Shown: in pieces, positions 26,313 through 33,823 of the stretch
Layout of the letters: each line of letters begins with the position of its first letter
How positions within the stretch are numbered: the first letter of the stretch is position 1
Assembly (NCBI GenBank): GCA_030745835.1
Contig: JASLNU010000053.1
Span: 1-40,115 of the forward strand
DNA length: 40,115 nucleotides
Direction: 5' to 3'
Origin: GCA-2687515 sp002687515
GTDB lineage: Bacteria; Pseudomonadota; Alphaproteobacteria; Rhodospirillales; UBA2165
Position numbers and translations under genes: made by a program
The notes under the pieces: model-generated
Told to the model about the DNA's origin: nothing
The model's database searches: none
What the model saw: the letters and a program-made list of their open reading frames with translations, nothing else

Positions 26313-27120
26313 TAATTCTGGGCATCGAAAATTGCCATTCGCAGGCGTTTTATTGGCGCTTGCGCTGATCCTTGGCGCTTGCGCGTCGGACGACGACCGC
26401 TATTCCGAAGGCGCCGTCGAAAAACTCTACAACGCGGCTCTGAACCTCTTGCACGAAGAAGATTTCGAGGAAGCGGCGCTCGCCTTCGACGAGGTCGAGC
26501 GCCAGCACCCCTATTCCGTTTGGGCGACCAAGGCGCAGCTGATGGCCGCCTACAGCCATTATCAGAACAACGATTATGACGATGCGATCATCGCCATCGA
26601 CCGTTTCATTCAACTGCATCCGTCGAACCGGGACGTGCCCTACGCCTATTATATGAAGGCGCTTTCCTATTACGAACAGATTTCCGATGTCGGCCGGGAC
26701 CAGCGGATGACGGAACTGGCCTTGAAATCGCTGCAAGATCTGGTGTCCAGGTTCCCGGATTCGAAATTTGCCCGCGATGGCGAACTCAAGATCGATTTGA
26801 CGCGCGACCATCTGGCCGGCAAGGAAATGGAAATCGGACGCTATTATGAAAATCAGGGGCGCTATCTGGCGGCCATCAATCGCTTCAAGGCGGTCTTGGA
26901 AAATTATCAAACGACGACCCACGTGCCCGAAGCGTTGCATCGGCTGACTGAATCCTACCAGGCCCTCGGCCTGCTGGTGGAAGCGCGCAAAACAGCGGCA
27001 ATCCTGGGCCACAATTTTCCGGGCAGCAGATGGTATAATGATTCCTTTGAAATCGTCGAAAGCGAGAAGCAAGACGGCGCGCCGGAAAAGAAAAGTCCCT
27101 GGTACTGGCCGTTTCAATAG
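26299..27120 (+). CDS. bamD: Outer membrane assembly lipoprotein BamD
   Basis: A 273-residue lipoprotein of the BAM complex, which folds beta-barrel proteins into the outer membrane. The signal peptide reads PFAGVLLALALILGAC with the lipobox LGAC and lipidated Cys28. TPR-like helices fill the rest: EKLYNAALNLLHEEDFEEAALAFDEVERQHPYSVWATKAQLM is followed by further helical pairs, including HPSNRDVPYAYYMKALSYYEQ, as in BamD (ComL/YfiO). The first seven residues (MQLGINS) come from the terminal repeat of the inserted element, and only a weak GGGTG lies upstream. A TTG at 26332 could be the ancestral start just before the hydrophobic core. The mature protein looks intact and normal in length. Confidence 0.94.
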   Translation: MQLGINSGHRKLPFAGVLLALALILGACASDDDRYSEGAVEKLYNAALNLLHEEDFEEAALAFDEVERQHPYSVWATKAQLMAAYSHYQNNDYDDAIIAIDRFIQLHPSNRDVPYAYYMKALSYYEQISDVGRDQRMTELALKSLQDLVSRFPDSKFARDGELKIDLTRDHLAGKEMEIGRYYENQGRYLAAINRFKAVLENYQTTTHVPEALHRLTESYQALGLLVEARKTAAILGHNFPGSRWYNDSFEIVESEKQDGAPEKKSPWYWPFQ

Positions 27121-27161
27121 CGCCGAAATCTAAATTCCAGGTTCCAGCAATATAGAAATAG

Positions 27162-28883
27162 ATGCTCCGATCCCTGACCATCCGTAACGTTGTGCTGATC
27201 GACCGGTTGGACCTGGAATTCGAGCCCGGATTGGGCGTGCTGACCGGCGAAACCGGATCGGGGAAATCGATCCTGTTGGATGCCCTTGGCCTTGCCCTCG
27301 GCGTCCGCGCCGACAGCGATCTGGTCAGTAGCGGCGCCGATCAAGGTTCGGCGACCGCCGAATTTGAATTTGACGGTGACGGCGTGATCCGCCAATTGCT
27401 CGACGAACATGGATTGGCGGGCACCGGGCCGGATGATGGCGGCGGTTTGGTCCTGCGCCGGGTGATATCCGAAAATGGCCGCAGCCGCGCCTTTATCAAC
27501 GATCAGCCGGTCAGCGTAAGTCTGATGCGCCAAATCGGCGAGGCGCTTGCCGAAGTCCACGGCCAATTGGAAAGCCACGGCCTTTTGGACCCGTCCAGTC
27601 ATGCCGGGTTCGTCGATGCATTCGGCGGCCATCATGCATTGTTTGAAAAGGTCCAGACCGCGTATCGCGCCTGGCGCGAAGCCGAAAGCGCGCGCCGCCG
27701 GGCGGAAGAAGAACTGGAACAGTCGCGAAAAGACGAAGAATTCCTGCGTCACGCCGGCGCCGAATTGGCGCAAATGGAGCCGCGGGCCGGCGAGGAAGAA
27801 AGCCTCGCCAAAACCCGCTCGGCCTTGATGCATGGCGAACAATTGCTGGAAGCGCTCAATGAGGCGGCCGCCGACCTGGCGCGCGGCGACGGCGCCGATG
27901 CCGCCCTGCGCTCGGCGCTGCAGCGCCTTGAGCGGGTGGTGGACAAGGCGGCCGGGCGTTTCGATGCGGCCGAGGACGCCCTCGGCCGGGCCCTGATCGA
28001 ACTAAACGAAGCGCATCTCGAAATCGAACGTGCGCTCGGCGGTTTGAACCTGGACCCCAAGGCCATGGAAGATGCCGAGGAACGATTGTTCGGTTTGCGC
28101 GCCCTGGCCCGCAAACACAATGTGGCGGTCGATGAGCTGCCGCGCGTGCGCGCCGAAATGGAAGCCAAGCTGGCGCAATTGAACGACGGCACCGATGCCC
28201 TTCTGGGACTCGAACGGGATGCCGCCGCAAGGCGCGAAAATTACCTTTCAGCCGCCGCCAAACTGACCAAGGCGCGGGAAAAGGCGGCACGCACCCTGAA
28301 AAAAGAGATCGAAGGGGAACTGCCCGCATTGAAGCTGGAAAAGACCCGCTTCGATGTCCGCTTCGATCAACTGGACGAGGGCGATTGGGGCGCCGGCGGT
28401 GTCGAGCGCTTGCGTTTCGAGGTGCAGACCAATCCCAATACCGCCGCCGGCCCGATCGGGCGCGTCGCCTCGGGCGGCGAGCTGGCGCGCATCATGCTGG
28501 CCATCAAGGTCGTGCTCGCCGATGCCGACGCGGTGCCGACCATCGTCTTCGATGAGGTCGATACCGGCATCGGCGGTGCCGCCGCGGCGGCGGTCGGCGA
28601 ACGCCTGGCGCGTTTGGCGCAAAGCTGCCAGGTGCTGGTGGTCACCCATTCGCCGCAAGTGGCGGCGCGTGGGATGAGCCATTGGCGGGTGACCAAGGAG
28701 GTCGGCAAGCGCGCCAACGAAACCCAGGTCGCCAATTTAGGCGCCGACGACCGCATCGAGGAAATCGCCCGCATGCTGGCCGGCGCGCGGGTAACCGACG
28801 AGGCGCGCGCCGCCGCGACCCGCTTGATCGAGGGCGGCGAGATCGAAGGCGGCCAGGCGGGCGGACAGGCGGGCGAACCGTGA
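27162..28883 (+). CDS. recN: DNA repair protein RecN
   Basis: A 573-residue SMC-like ATPase that acts early in double-strand break repair. It begins MLRSLTIRNVVLIDRLDLEF, and the Walker A motif GETGSGKS is at residues 29-36. A long alpha-helical region from about 150 to 360 has coiled-coil character and is rich in Glu, Ala and Arg. The C-terminal head has the signature RVASGGELARIMLAIK and Walker B IVFDEVDTGIGG, then VLVVTHSPQVAARG. Length is normal. It lies 41 bases after bamD and overlaps ligA by four bases (GTGA), so the two are probably translationally coupled. Confidence 0.96.
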   Translation: MLRSLTIRNVVLIDRLDLEFEPGLGVLTGETGSGKSILLDALGLALGVRADSDLVSSGADQGSATAEFEFDGDGVIRQLLDEHGLAGTGPDDGGGLVLRRVISENGRSRAFINDQPVSVSLMRQIGEALAEVHGQLESHGLLDPSSHAGFVDAFGGHHALFEKVQTAYRAWREAESARRRAEEELEQSRKDEEFLRHAGAELAQMEPRAGEEESLAKTRSALMHGEQLLEALNEAAADLARGDGADAALRSALQRLERVVDKAAGRFDAAEDALGRALIELNEAHLEIERALGGLNLDPKAMEDAEERLFGLRALARKHNVAVDELPRVRAEMEAKLAQLNDGTDALLGLERDAAARRENYLSAAAKLTKAREKAARTLKKEIEGELPALKLEKTRFDVRFDQLDEGDWGAGGVERLRFEVQTNPNTAAGPIGRVASGGELARIMLAIKVVLADADAVPTIVFDEVDTGIGGAAAAAVGERLARLAQSCQVLVVTHSPQVAARGMSHWRVTKEVGKRANETQVANLGADDRIEEIARMLAGARVTDEARAAATRLIEGGEIEGGQAGGQAGEP

Positions 28884-30973
28884 ACGGGAACTTGCGCAGA
28901 ATCGCGGTCGATCAACTGACCGATCCGGAAGCCGCCGCCGAGCTGGCCGCCCTGGCCGATGAACTGGCGGCCCATGACCGCGCCTATTACCAGGACGATG
29001 CCCCGGCCATTTCCGATGCCGACTATGATGCGCTCCGGCAGCGCAATCAGGAAATCGAAACCCATTTTCCGCATCTGGTCCGCGCCGACAGTCCGTCGAA
29101 ACGGGTCGGCGCCGCCGCCGCCGGCGGTTTCGCCAAAATCACCCACGCCCAACCGATGCTGTCGCTGGGAAATGTGTTCAGCGAGGCCGAGCTTTTGGAT
29201 TTCATCGCCGGCGTCCGCCGTTTTTTGAAGGAGCTGTCGGACGATGAATCCATCCCCCTCGAGATGGTGGCCGAGCCGAAAATCGACGGCTTGTCGGTTT
29301 CGCTCCGCTACGAAAAGGGCGCGCTGGTTTCGGCGGCGACAAGGGGCGACGGTATGGTTGGCGAGGACGTGACCCGCAACGTAATGACCTTCAAGGATTT
29401 ACCTCAATCCCTGGCCGGCGGGGCGCCCGATATATTGGAGGTGCGCGGCGAGGTCTATCTGTCGAAATCCGATTTCCGGGCGCTCAACGAGGCGCAGCGG
29501 CAAGCCGGGATTAAGACCTTCGCCAACCCGCGCAACGCCGCCGCCGGCTCGCTCAGGCAGTTGGACACCGAAATTACCGCCGCCCGGCCGTTGAAGATGT
29601 TCGCCTATGCCTGGGGCGAGGTTTCGGAACCGATCGCCGAAACCCATTGGCAGTTCCTGGAACGGCTGAAGGAATGGAAATTCGAAGTCAATCCGCGCGC
29701 CCAATTGTGCGCCGGCCTCGAAGACATGATGGCGGCCTATGAAGCCACCAACGCCATGCGCGCCGGCCTCGATTACGACATCGACGGCATGGTCTACAAG
29801 GTCAACCGCATCGACTGGCAGCAACGGCTGGGCTTCGTCAGCCGCGCGCCGCGCTGGGCCGTCGCCCACAAGTTCCCGGCGGAGCGCGCGGTGACCGTTC
29901 TCAAGGACATCGAAATTCAGGTCGGGCGCACCGGCACCCTGACCCCGGTCGCCAAGCTGGAGCCGGTGACGGTGGGCGGCGTCGTCGTTTCCAACGCGAC
30001 CCTGCACAACGAGGACGAAATCGCGCGAAAAGACGTGCGTATCGGCGATACCGTCGTTGTCCAGCGCGCCGGCGACGTCATCCCGCAGGTGGTCGAGGTG
30101 GTGAAGGACAAGCGCCCCAAGAAAACCGAAGCCTTCGTGATGCCCAAAACCTGCCCCGAATGTGGCAGCCCGGCGGTTCAGGACGAGGGCGAAGTGGCGC
30201 GGCGCTGCAGCGGCGGCTTCACCTGTCCCGCCCAGGCGGCGGAAAAACTGAAGCATTTCGTATCGCGCGGCGCCTTCGATATCGAGGGCCTGGGGGCCAA
30301 GCATATAACCGCCTTTTTCGAAGACGGGATTATCGAAACGGAAGCCGATATCTTCCGCCTCGCCGAGAAGCGCGCCGAGATTTTAGAGCGCGAGGGCTGG
30401 GGCGATCAGTCGGTGGATAATTTGATCAACGCCATCGAGGCGCGCCGCAGCGTGCCCCTGGAGCGTTTCATCTACGCCCTCGGCATCCGCCAGGTGGGCC
30501 AGGCGACGGCGCGCCTGTTGGCCAAATCATACGGCTCGATCGATCATTGGAAAGAAGCGATGATCGCCGCCGGCGATGCGGATTCGGAGGCCTATCTGGA
30601 CCTCACCAATATCGACGGCATCGGCCCGTCGGTGGCCGAGGACATCGCCGCCTATTTCGCGCATAAACGCAACCTCGCCGTGGTCGAGGATCTGCAATCG
30701 CAATTAACCGTCGAGGATTTTGATGCGCCCATTGATGCCTCCTCCCCGGTCGCCGGCAAGACCATCGTCTTCACCGGCTCGCTCGAACGCATGAGCCGCG
30801 GCGAGGCCAAGGCCAAGGCCGAGGCCCTCGGCGCCAAGGTCGCCGGCTCGGTCTCCAAGAAGACCGATTACGTGGTGGTCGGCGCCGACGCCGGCTCGAA
30901 GGCGAAGAAGGCCGCCGAGCTCGGCGTCACGACGCTCGACGAAGAGGGATGGCGGGCGTTGATCGGGGAGTGA
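28880..30973 (+). CDS. ligA: NAD-dependent DNA ligase LigA
   Basis: A 697-residue DNA ligase that seals nicks in replication and repair using NAD. I use the GTG at 28880 overlapping the recN stop; the frame is open upstream but there it is a recN shadow. Domain Ia has YYQDDAPAISDADYDAL. The adenylation site is K134-I-D-G137. The OB fold contains VGRTGTLTPVAKLEPV. The zinc finger has four cysteines in CPECGSP and RRCSGGFTCP. Helix-hairpin-helix motifs follow (LGIRQVGQATARLLA and IDGIGPSVAEDIAAYF). The C-terminal BRCT domain runs from about residue 620 (GKTIVFTGSLERMSRGEAK) to the end. Complete. Confidence 0.97.
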   Translation: MNGNLRRIAVDQLTDPEAAAELAALADELAAHDRAYYQDDAPAISDADYDALRQRNQEIETHFPHLVRADSPSKRVGAAAAGGFAKITHAQPMLSLGNVFSEAELLDFIAGVRRFLKELSDDESIPLEMVAEPKIDGLSVSLRYEKGALVSAATRGDGMVGEDVTRNVMTFKDLPQSLAGGAPDILEVRGEVYLSKSDFRALNEAQRQAGIKTFANPRNAAAGSLRQLDTEITAARPLKMFAYAWGEVSEPIAETHWQFLERLKEWKFEVNPRAQLCAGLEDMMAAYEATNAMRAGLDYDIDGMVYKVNRIDWQQRLGFVSRAPRWAVAHKFPAERAVTVLKDIEIQVGRTGTLTPVAKLEPVTVGGVVVSNATLHNEDEIARKDVRIGDTVVVQRAGDVIPQVVEVVKDKRPKKTEAFVMPKTCPECGSPAVQDEGEVARRCSGGFTCPAQAAEKLKHFVSRGAFDIEGLGAKHITAFFEDGIIETEADIFRLAEKRAEILEREGWGDQSVDNLINAIEARRSVPLERFIYALGIRQVGQATARLLAKSYGSIDHWKEAMIAAGDADSEAYLDLTNIDGIGPSVAEDIAAYFAHKRNLAVVEDLQSQLTVEDFDAPIDASSPVAGKTIVFTGSLERMSRGEAKAKAEALGAKVAGSVSKKTDYVVVGADAGSKAKKAAELGVTTLDEEGWRALIGE

Positions 30974-30994
30974 GGGGCGCCCAGACCAGACTCA

Positions 30995-31031
30995 AAGCGC
31001 GCGGGAGATGGCCCGGTTGGCCCGCGCGCTT
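30995..31031 (+). terminator. Candidate terminator hairpin after ligA
   Basis: AAGCGCGCGGG (30995-31005) and CCCGCGCGCTT (31021-31031) are perfect 11-base complements with a 15-base loop, 22 bases after the ligA stop. No T tract follows. It probably marks the end of the lpxC/bamD-recN-ligA transcription. Confidence 0.5.
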
Positions 31032-31061
31032 CCCGATTAATCGCTCCCCCCCTTCGAGGGC

Positions 31062-31180
31062 AGGGCTAATTCGGTGACAGTTTACTTTTAGGCAGCAGCT
31101 GATTCTTAGCCACCTAAACGCGTCACCTAAAAGTAAACTGTCACCGAATTAGCCCTTGCGTCACCGAATTAGCCCTTGCA
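31062..31180. repeat. Palindromic repeat, copy B (REP/BIME-like) with tandem half-unit
   Basis: Arms 31062-31092 and 31126-31156 are perfect 31-base reverse complements around a 33-base loop. They contain the same TTCGGTGACAGTTTACTTTT core as copy A at 4417-4543, but the loop is unrelated. The right arm end is then duplicated in tandem: the 20-base units at 31141-31160 and 31161-31180 differ only in the last base. No gene is in this region. Confidence 0.85.
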
Positions 31181-31286
31181 ATTGTTCGTTGTTTGTTCTA
31201 TACTCCGCTTCGCTTCTTAATCACTCGATAATTGCTAATCCAAACAGGCCGCGGACAGTCCGCGCCCGTTAAAATTGTGCCGATTG

Positions 31287-31360
31287 ACCCCCATGAATCC
31301 ATACAAAACCCTATGAATCCATATAAAACTCCATACGATTTTCACCAAAAATTGTCGCAT
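31287..31360 (+). repeat. 10-bp periodic repeat module ending in TGTCGCAT, copy 1
   Basis: Decamer units starting near 31290 (CCCATGAATC, CATACAAAAC, CCTATGAATC, CATATAAAAC, TCCATACGAT) alternate in a 10-base rhythm. They lead into CACCAAAAATTGTCGCAT, with TGTCGCAT at 31353-31360. The whole module recurs 108 bases downstream. It is reminiscent of arm-type plus core sites of a tyrosine recombinase, but no integrase gene is in view. Confidence 0.65.
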
Positions 31361-31397
31361 CCACGGGCGTCGAGCTTGGCGCGGCGCGGCCGCAAAT

Positions 31398-31468
31398 GTC
31401 CGTAAAAGCCTATGAATGCCTATAAATGCCTATGATGCCTATGCCCGTTTTCCTGAAAAGTGTCGCAT
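31398..31468 (+). repeat. 10-bp periodic repeat module ending in TGTCGCAT, copy 2
   Basis: Units GCCTATGAAT, GCCTATAAAT, GCCTATGAT and GCCTATGCCC follow one another from 31408. They lead into GTTTTCCTGAAAAGTGTCGCAT, with TGTCGCAT at 31461-31468. The layout matches copy 1, but the decamers are more uniform. Periodicity is exact except for one missing base in the third unit. Confidence 0.65.
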
Positions 31469-31472
31469 GGAG

Positions 31473-31777
31473 CCATGCATTCGGTGCATGGAGGAGACTT
31501 GGGTGGCGGCGGCGTTTCAGTGGCATCCGAGCGTGCCGGACGCCCGTGTGGCCGGCCCAGCCAACCCCACACGGGTTGCTTCCGCGGGCCGGCCCATTCG
31601 TAGTGAGGTGCCTAGATCGACGCCCGCCCACAAATAGGTCCGAGCGTGCCTCACGCCCGGCTGGCCGAGCCCGCTCCGCCGAAGCGGCTTCAGCTGCGCA
31701 GGCTGGACCCGGCCATCCCCAGCCGGGCTGCGTCGTTGGGGAAGCGCGCTGGCCAACCGGGCCATCCCCAGCGCGCT
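31473..31777. repeat. Hairpin cluster upstream of the first GMC gene stop
   Basis: Four inverted repeats lie in this gene-free stretch: CCATGCA/TGCATGG (31473-31491), CCCGTGTGG/CCACACGGG (31543-31575), GCCCGGCTGG/CCAGCCGGGC (31655-31728) and AGCGCGCTGG/CCAGCGCGCT (31743-31777). The segments around the second and third both begin with CCGAGCGTGCC and then continue with ACGCCCG, so they look like diverged copies. The last one may also terminate the minus-strand GMC transcript, since it lies directly after its stop. Short open frames here have no recognisable product. Confidence 0.6.
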
Positions 31778-31788
31778 TTGAGCGTGGC

Positions 31789-33393
31789 TTAAACCGCCTT
31801 CGCGTCTTGTTTGATCATATCCGCCGCCTTTTCGCCGATCATGATGCAGGGCGCGTTGGTGTTGCCGCCGACGATGCTCGGCATGATCGAGGCGTCGGCG
31901 ACGCGGAGGCCGTCGAGCCCCCGGACGCGAAGGCGGGCATCGACCACCGCCATCGCGTCCGAGCCCATCTTGCAGGCGCCGACCGGGTGAAAGATGGTGC
32001 CGCCGAAATCGCGGATGAATTCGCGGAGTTCATCGTCGCTCTGCACGGCATCGCCGGGCATCCACTCCGAGGGCCGGTATTTGTCGAACTCGCCGGCGTG
32101 GATGATGCGGCGGCTTTCCTTGAGGCCGCGCAGCAGCACCTCCATGTCGTCCTCTTGGCTGTAGAAGCGGGGATCGATCAGCGGCGGCTCCGCCGGGTCC
32201 GCCGAGGCCAGCGAGACGGTGCCGCGGCTTTTCGGGTGCAACAGGACGGCGGTGCAGGAATAGCCGTGCCCGACCTCAATGGTCTTCGGCGGCAGGGCGC
32301 GGTGGCCGGGAATGAAGACCAGCTGGATGTCGGGCCGGTCGAGGGTCGGGTCGGTGCGGATGAAACCACCAGATTCGATGATCTGGGCGGCGAAAAAGCC
32401 GCGCCGGCGAAAGAGATAGTTGAAGGCATCGAGGGCGAGGGCCGGCAGCTTCGGCCAGGAAAAGCCCCAGGGGATGCGGGATCCGGTGCGCATGGCGACG
32501 GTTACGGCGGCATGGTCCTGGTGGTTCTTGCCGACCCCGGGCAGGTCCAGCACCACCTCGATGCCGTGCGCCTTGAGCTCCTCCGATGCGCCGATGCCGG
32601 AAAGCATCAGGATTTTCGGCGAAATGATACCGCCCGCCGACAGCACCACCTCGCGCGCCGCTTCCAAGATCCTGCCGTCGATAATCTCGACGCCGGTGGC
32701 GCGGCCGCCGGCGGTGGTCACCCGCCTGACCGGCGCGTCGGTGATCACCGTCAAATTGGGCCGCTGCATCGCCGGACGCACATAGGCCATCGAGGTGGAC
32801 CAGCGGCGGCCGTTTTTCTGGGTGGTCTGATGCTGGCCGACGCCGTCCTGGGTGTCGCCGTTGAAATCCGGATTATGCTTGTACTGCAGGTCTTCGCAGG
32901 CAGCCACGAATTCCTCGGTCAGCGGGCTGGTGATCCTTGGGAAGGTGACGTTGAGCGGCCCGCCGGTGCCGTGATGTTCGTCATCTTGGAACTGTTCGTT
33001 ATGTTCCGCCTTGATGAAATAGGGCTTCACGTCGGCCCAGGCCCATCCCAAGTTGCCGGCCGCCGCCCATTCGTCGTAGTCCAGGGGATTGCCGCGGATA
33101 TAGACCATCGCGTTGATCGACGAGGAACCGCCGAGGGTGCGCCCGCGCGGCGTATAGATGGGGCGGCCGTTCATGGTGTCCTGGGGCTTGGTGTTGAAGC
33201 GCCAGTTGAGGGTTTTGTGCTGCGCCAGTTTGATGATGCCGGTGGGCACGTGAATCAACGGGCTCCTGTCGGGCGGGCCGGCCTCGACCAGGCAAACGGA
33301 AACCGATGGGTCCTCGCTCAGCCGGTTTGCGACGACGGCGCCCGACGAGCCGGCGCCGACGACGATGTAATCGAACTTCGCTGCTTCGCTCAT
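31789..33393 (-). CDS. GMC-family FAD oxidoreductase (choline dehydrogenase-like), minus-strand copy
   Basis: A 534-residue flavoenzyme. I choose the ATG at 33393 (MSEAAKFDYIVVGAGSSG) because GGGAAG lies upstream and homology starts there; an ATG at 33459 would read through part of the repeat element. The FAD-binding GAGSSG lies near residue 14, GGSSSINAMVYIRGNPLDYDEW near residue 85 is the first GMC signature, and AGGIISPKILMLSGIG is the second. The C-terminal active site has FHPVGACKMG with the catalytic His and GGNTNAPCIMIGEKAAD. The family oxidises alcohols such as choline, polyethylene glycol or long-chain alcohols; the substrate cannot be told. A related gene is divergent from it. Confidence 0.9.
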   Translation of the reverse strand: MSEAAKFDYIVVGAGSSGAVVANRLSEDPSVSVCLVEAGPPDRSPLIHVPTGIIKLAQHKTLNWRFNTKPQDTMNGRPIYTPRGRTLGGSSSINAMVYIRGNPLDYDEWAAAGNLGWAWADVKPYFIKAEHNEQFQDDEHHGTGGPLNVTFPRITSPLTEEFVAACEDLQYKHNPDFNGDTQDGVGQHQTTQKNGRRWSTSMAYVRPAMQRPNLTVITDAPVRRVTTAGGRATGVEIIDGRILEAAREVVLSAGGIISPKILMLSGIGASEELKAHGIEVVLDLPGVGKNHQDHAAVTVAMRTGSRIPWGFSWPKLPALALDAFNYLFRRRGFFAAQIIESGGFIRTDPTLDRPDIQLVFIPGHRALPPKTIEVGHGYSCTAVLLHPKSRGTVSLASADPAEPPLIDPRFYSQEDDMEVLLRGLKESRRIIHAGEFDKYRPSEWMPGDAVQSDDELREFIRDFGGTIFHPVGACKMGSDAMAVVDARLRVRGLDGLRVADASIMPSIVGGNTNAPCIMIGEKAADMIKQDAKAV

Positions 33394-33442
33394 TGTTTGA
33401 AGCTTCCCTTCCCCGGTATAATTGTTGCCGCCGCCGAACATG

Positions 33443-33724
33443 CTAGTGGCCTGTATCATCTATAATGTACCCCTACGACGGCGTTGCAAGGTTTCCGGCG
33501 AGGAGCGCGCCGTGCCGTGGTGCCAATCCACCGCAAGTGGCGCGCCCACGGACATTTGGGATGTCCGGGAGCCTTGCAACGCCGCCCTCTGGGTCGCTTT
33601 TCCCGTCCCCCCGGGGTGTCGAAAGGGCTTGCCGATGGGTCCGGCATCGCCGGCGCCCTTCCTCCTACCGGGGAAACGGGAAAAGCGATCGTAGGGGTGC
33701 ATTATAGATGATACAGACCACTAG
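33443..33724 (-). mobile_element. MITE-like inverted-repeat element 2
   Basis: A 282-base element in the divergent region between the two GMC genes. The terminal inverted repeats, 33443-33478 and 33689-33724, match at 34 of 36 positions and contain CTGTATCATCTATAATG. ACATG flanks both ends (33438-33442 and 33725-33729), a possible 5-base target duplication; alternatively the terminal CTAG is the duplicated target. Internal hairpins are 33480-33498 with 33565-33583 and 33598-33614 with 33668-33684. Read on the minus strand, the interior aligns over most of its length with element 1 at 26049-26312, while the outermost repeats differ. No plausible gene lies within. Confidence 0.85.
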
Positions 33725-33823
33725 ACATGTAATGTATATTTATTCTAGGTTTTTTCGCATCCGCCCGCAAATAGGAAGCCGCTCCGGTCGCCATCGGCCA
33801 GTGCGGCAGCAAAAGGATAATTA

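Noticed and set aside
31287..31468. CRISPR array or second MraZ operator
   Set aside because: The units are 10 bases long without unique spacers, so it is not CRISPR. The MraZ core CCCA is mostly replaced by CCTAT or CCAT, and there is no mraZ-like gene nearby.
31416..31637. A 73-codon plus-strand open frame with several cysteines
   Set aside because: It begins inside the decamer repeats and runs through hairpins; composition follows the repeats and no ribosome binding site is present.
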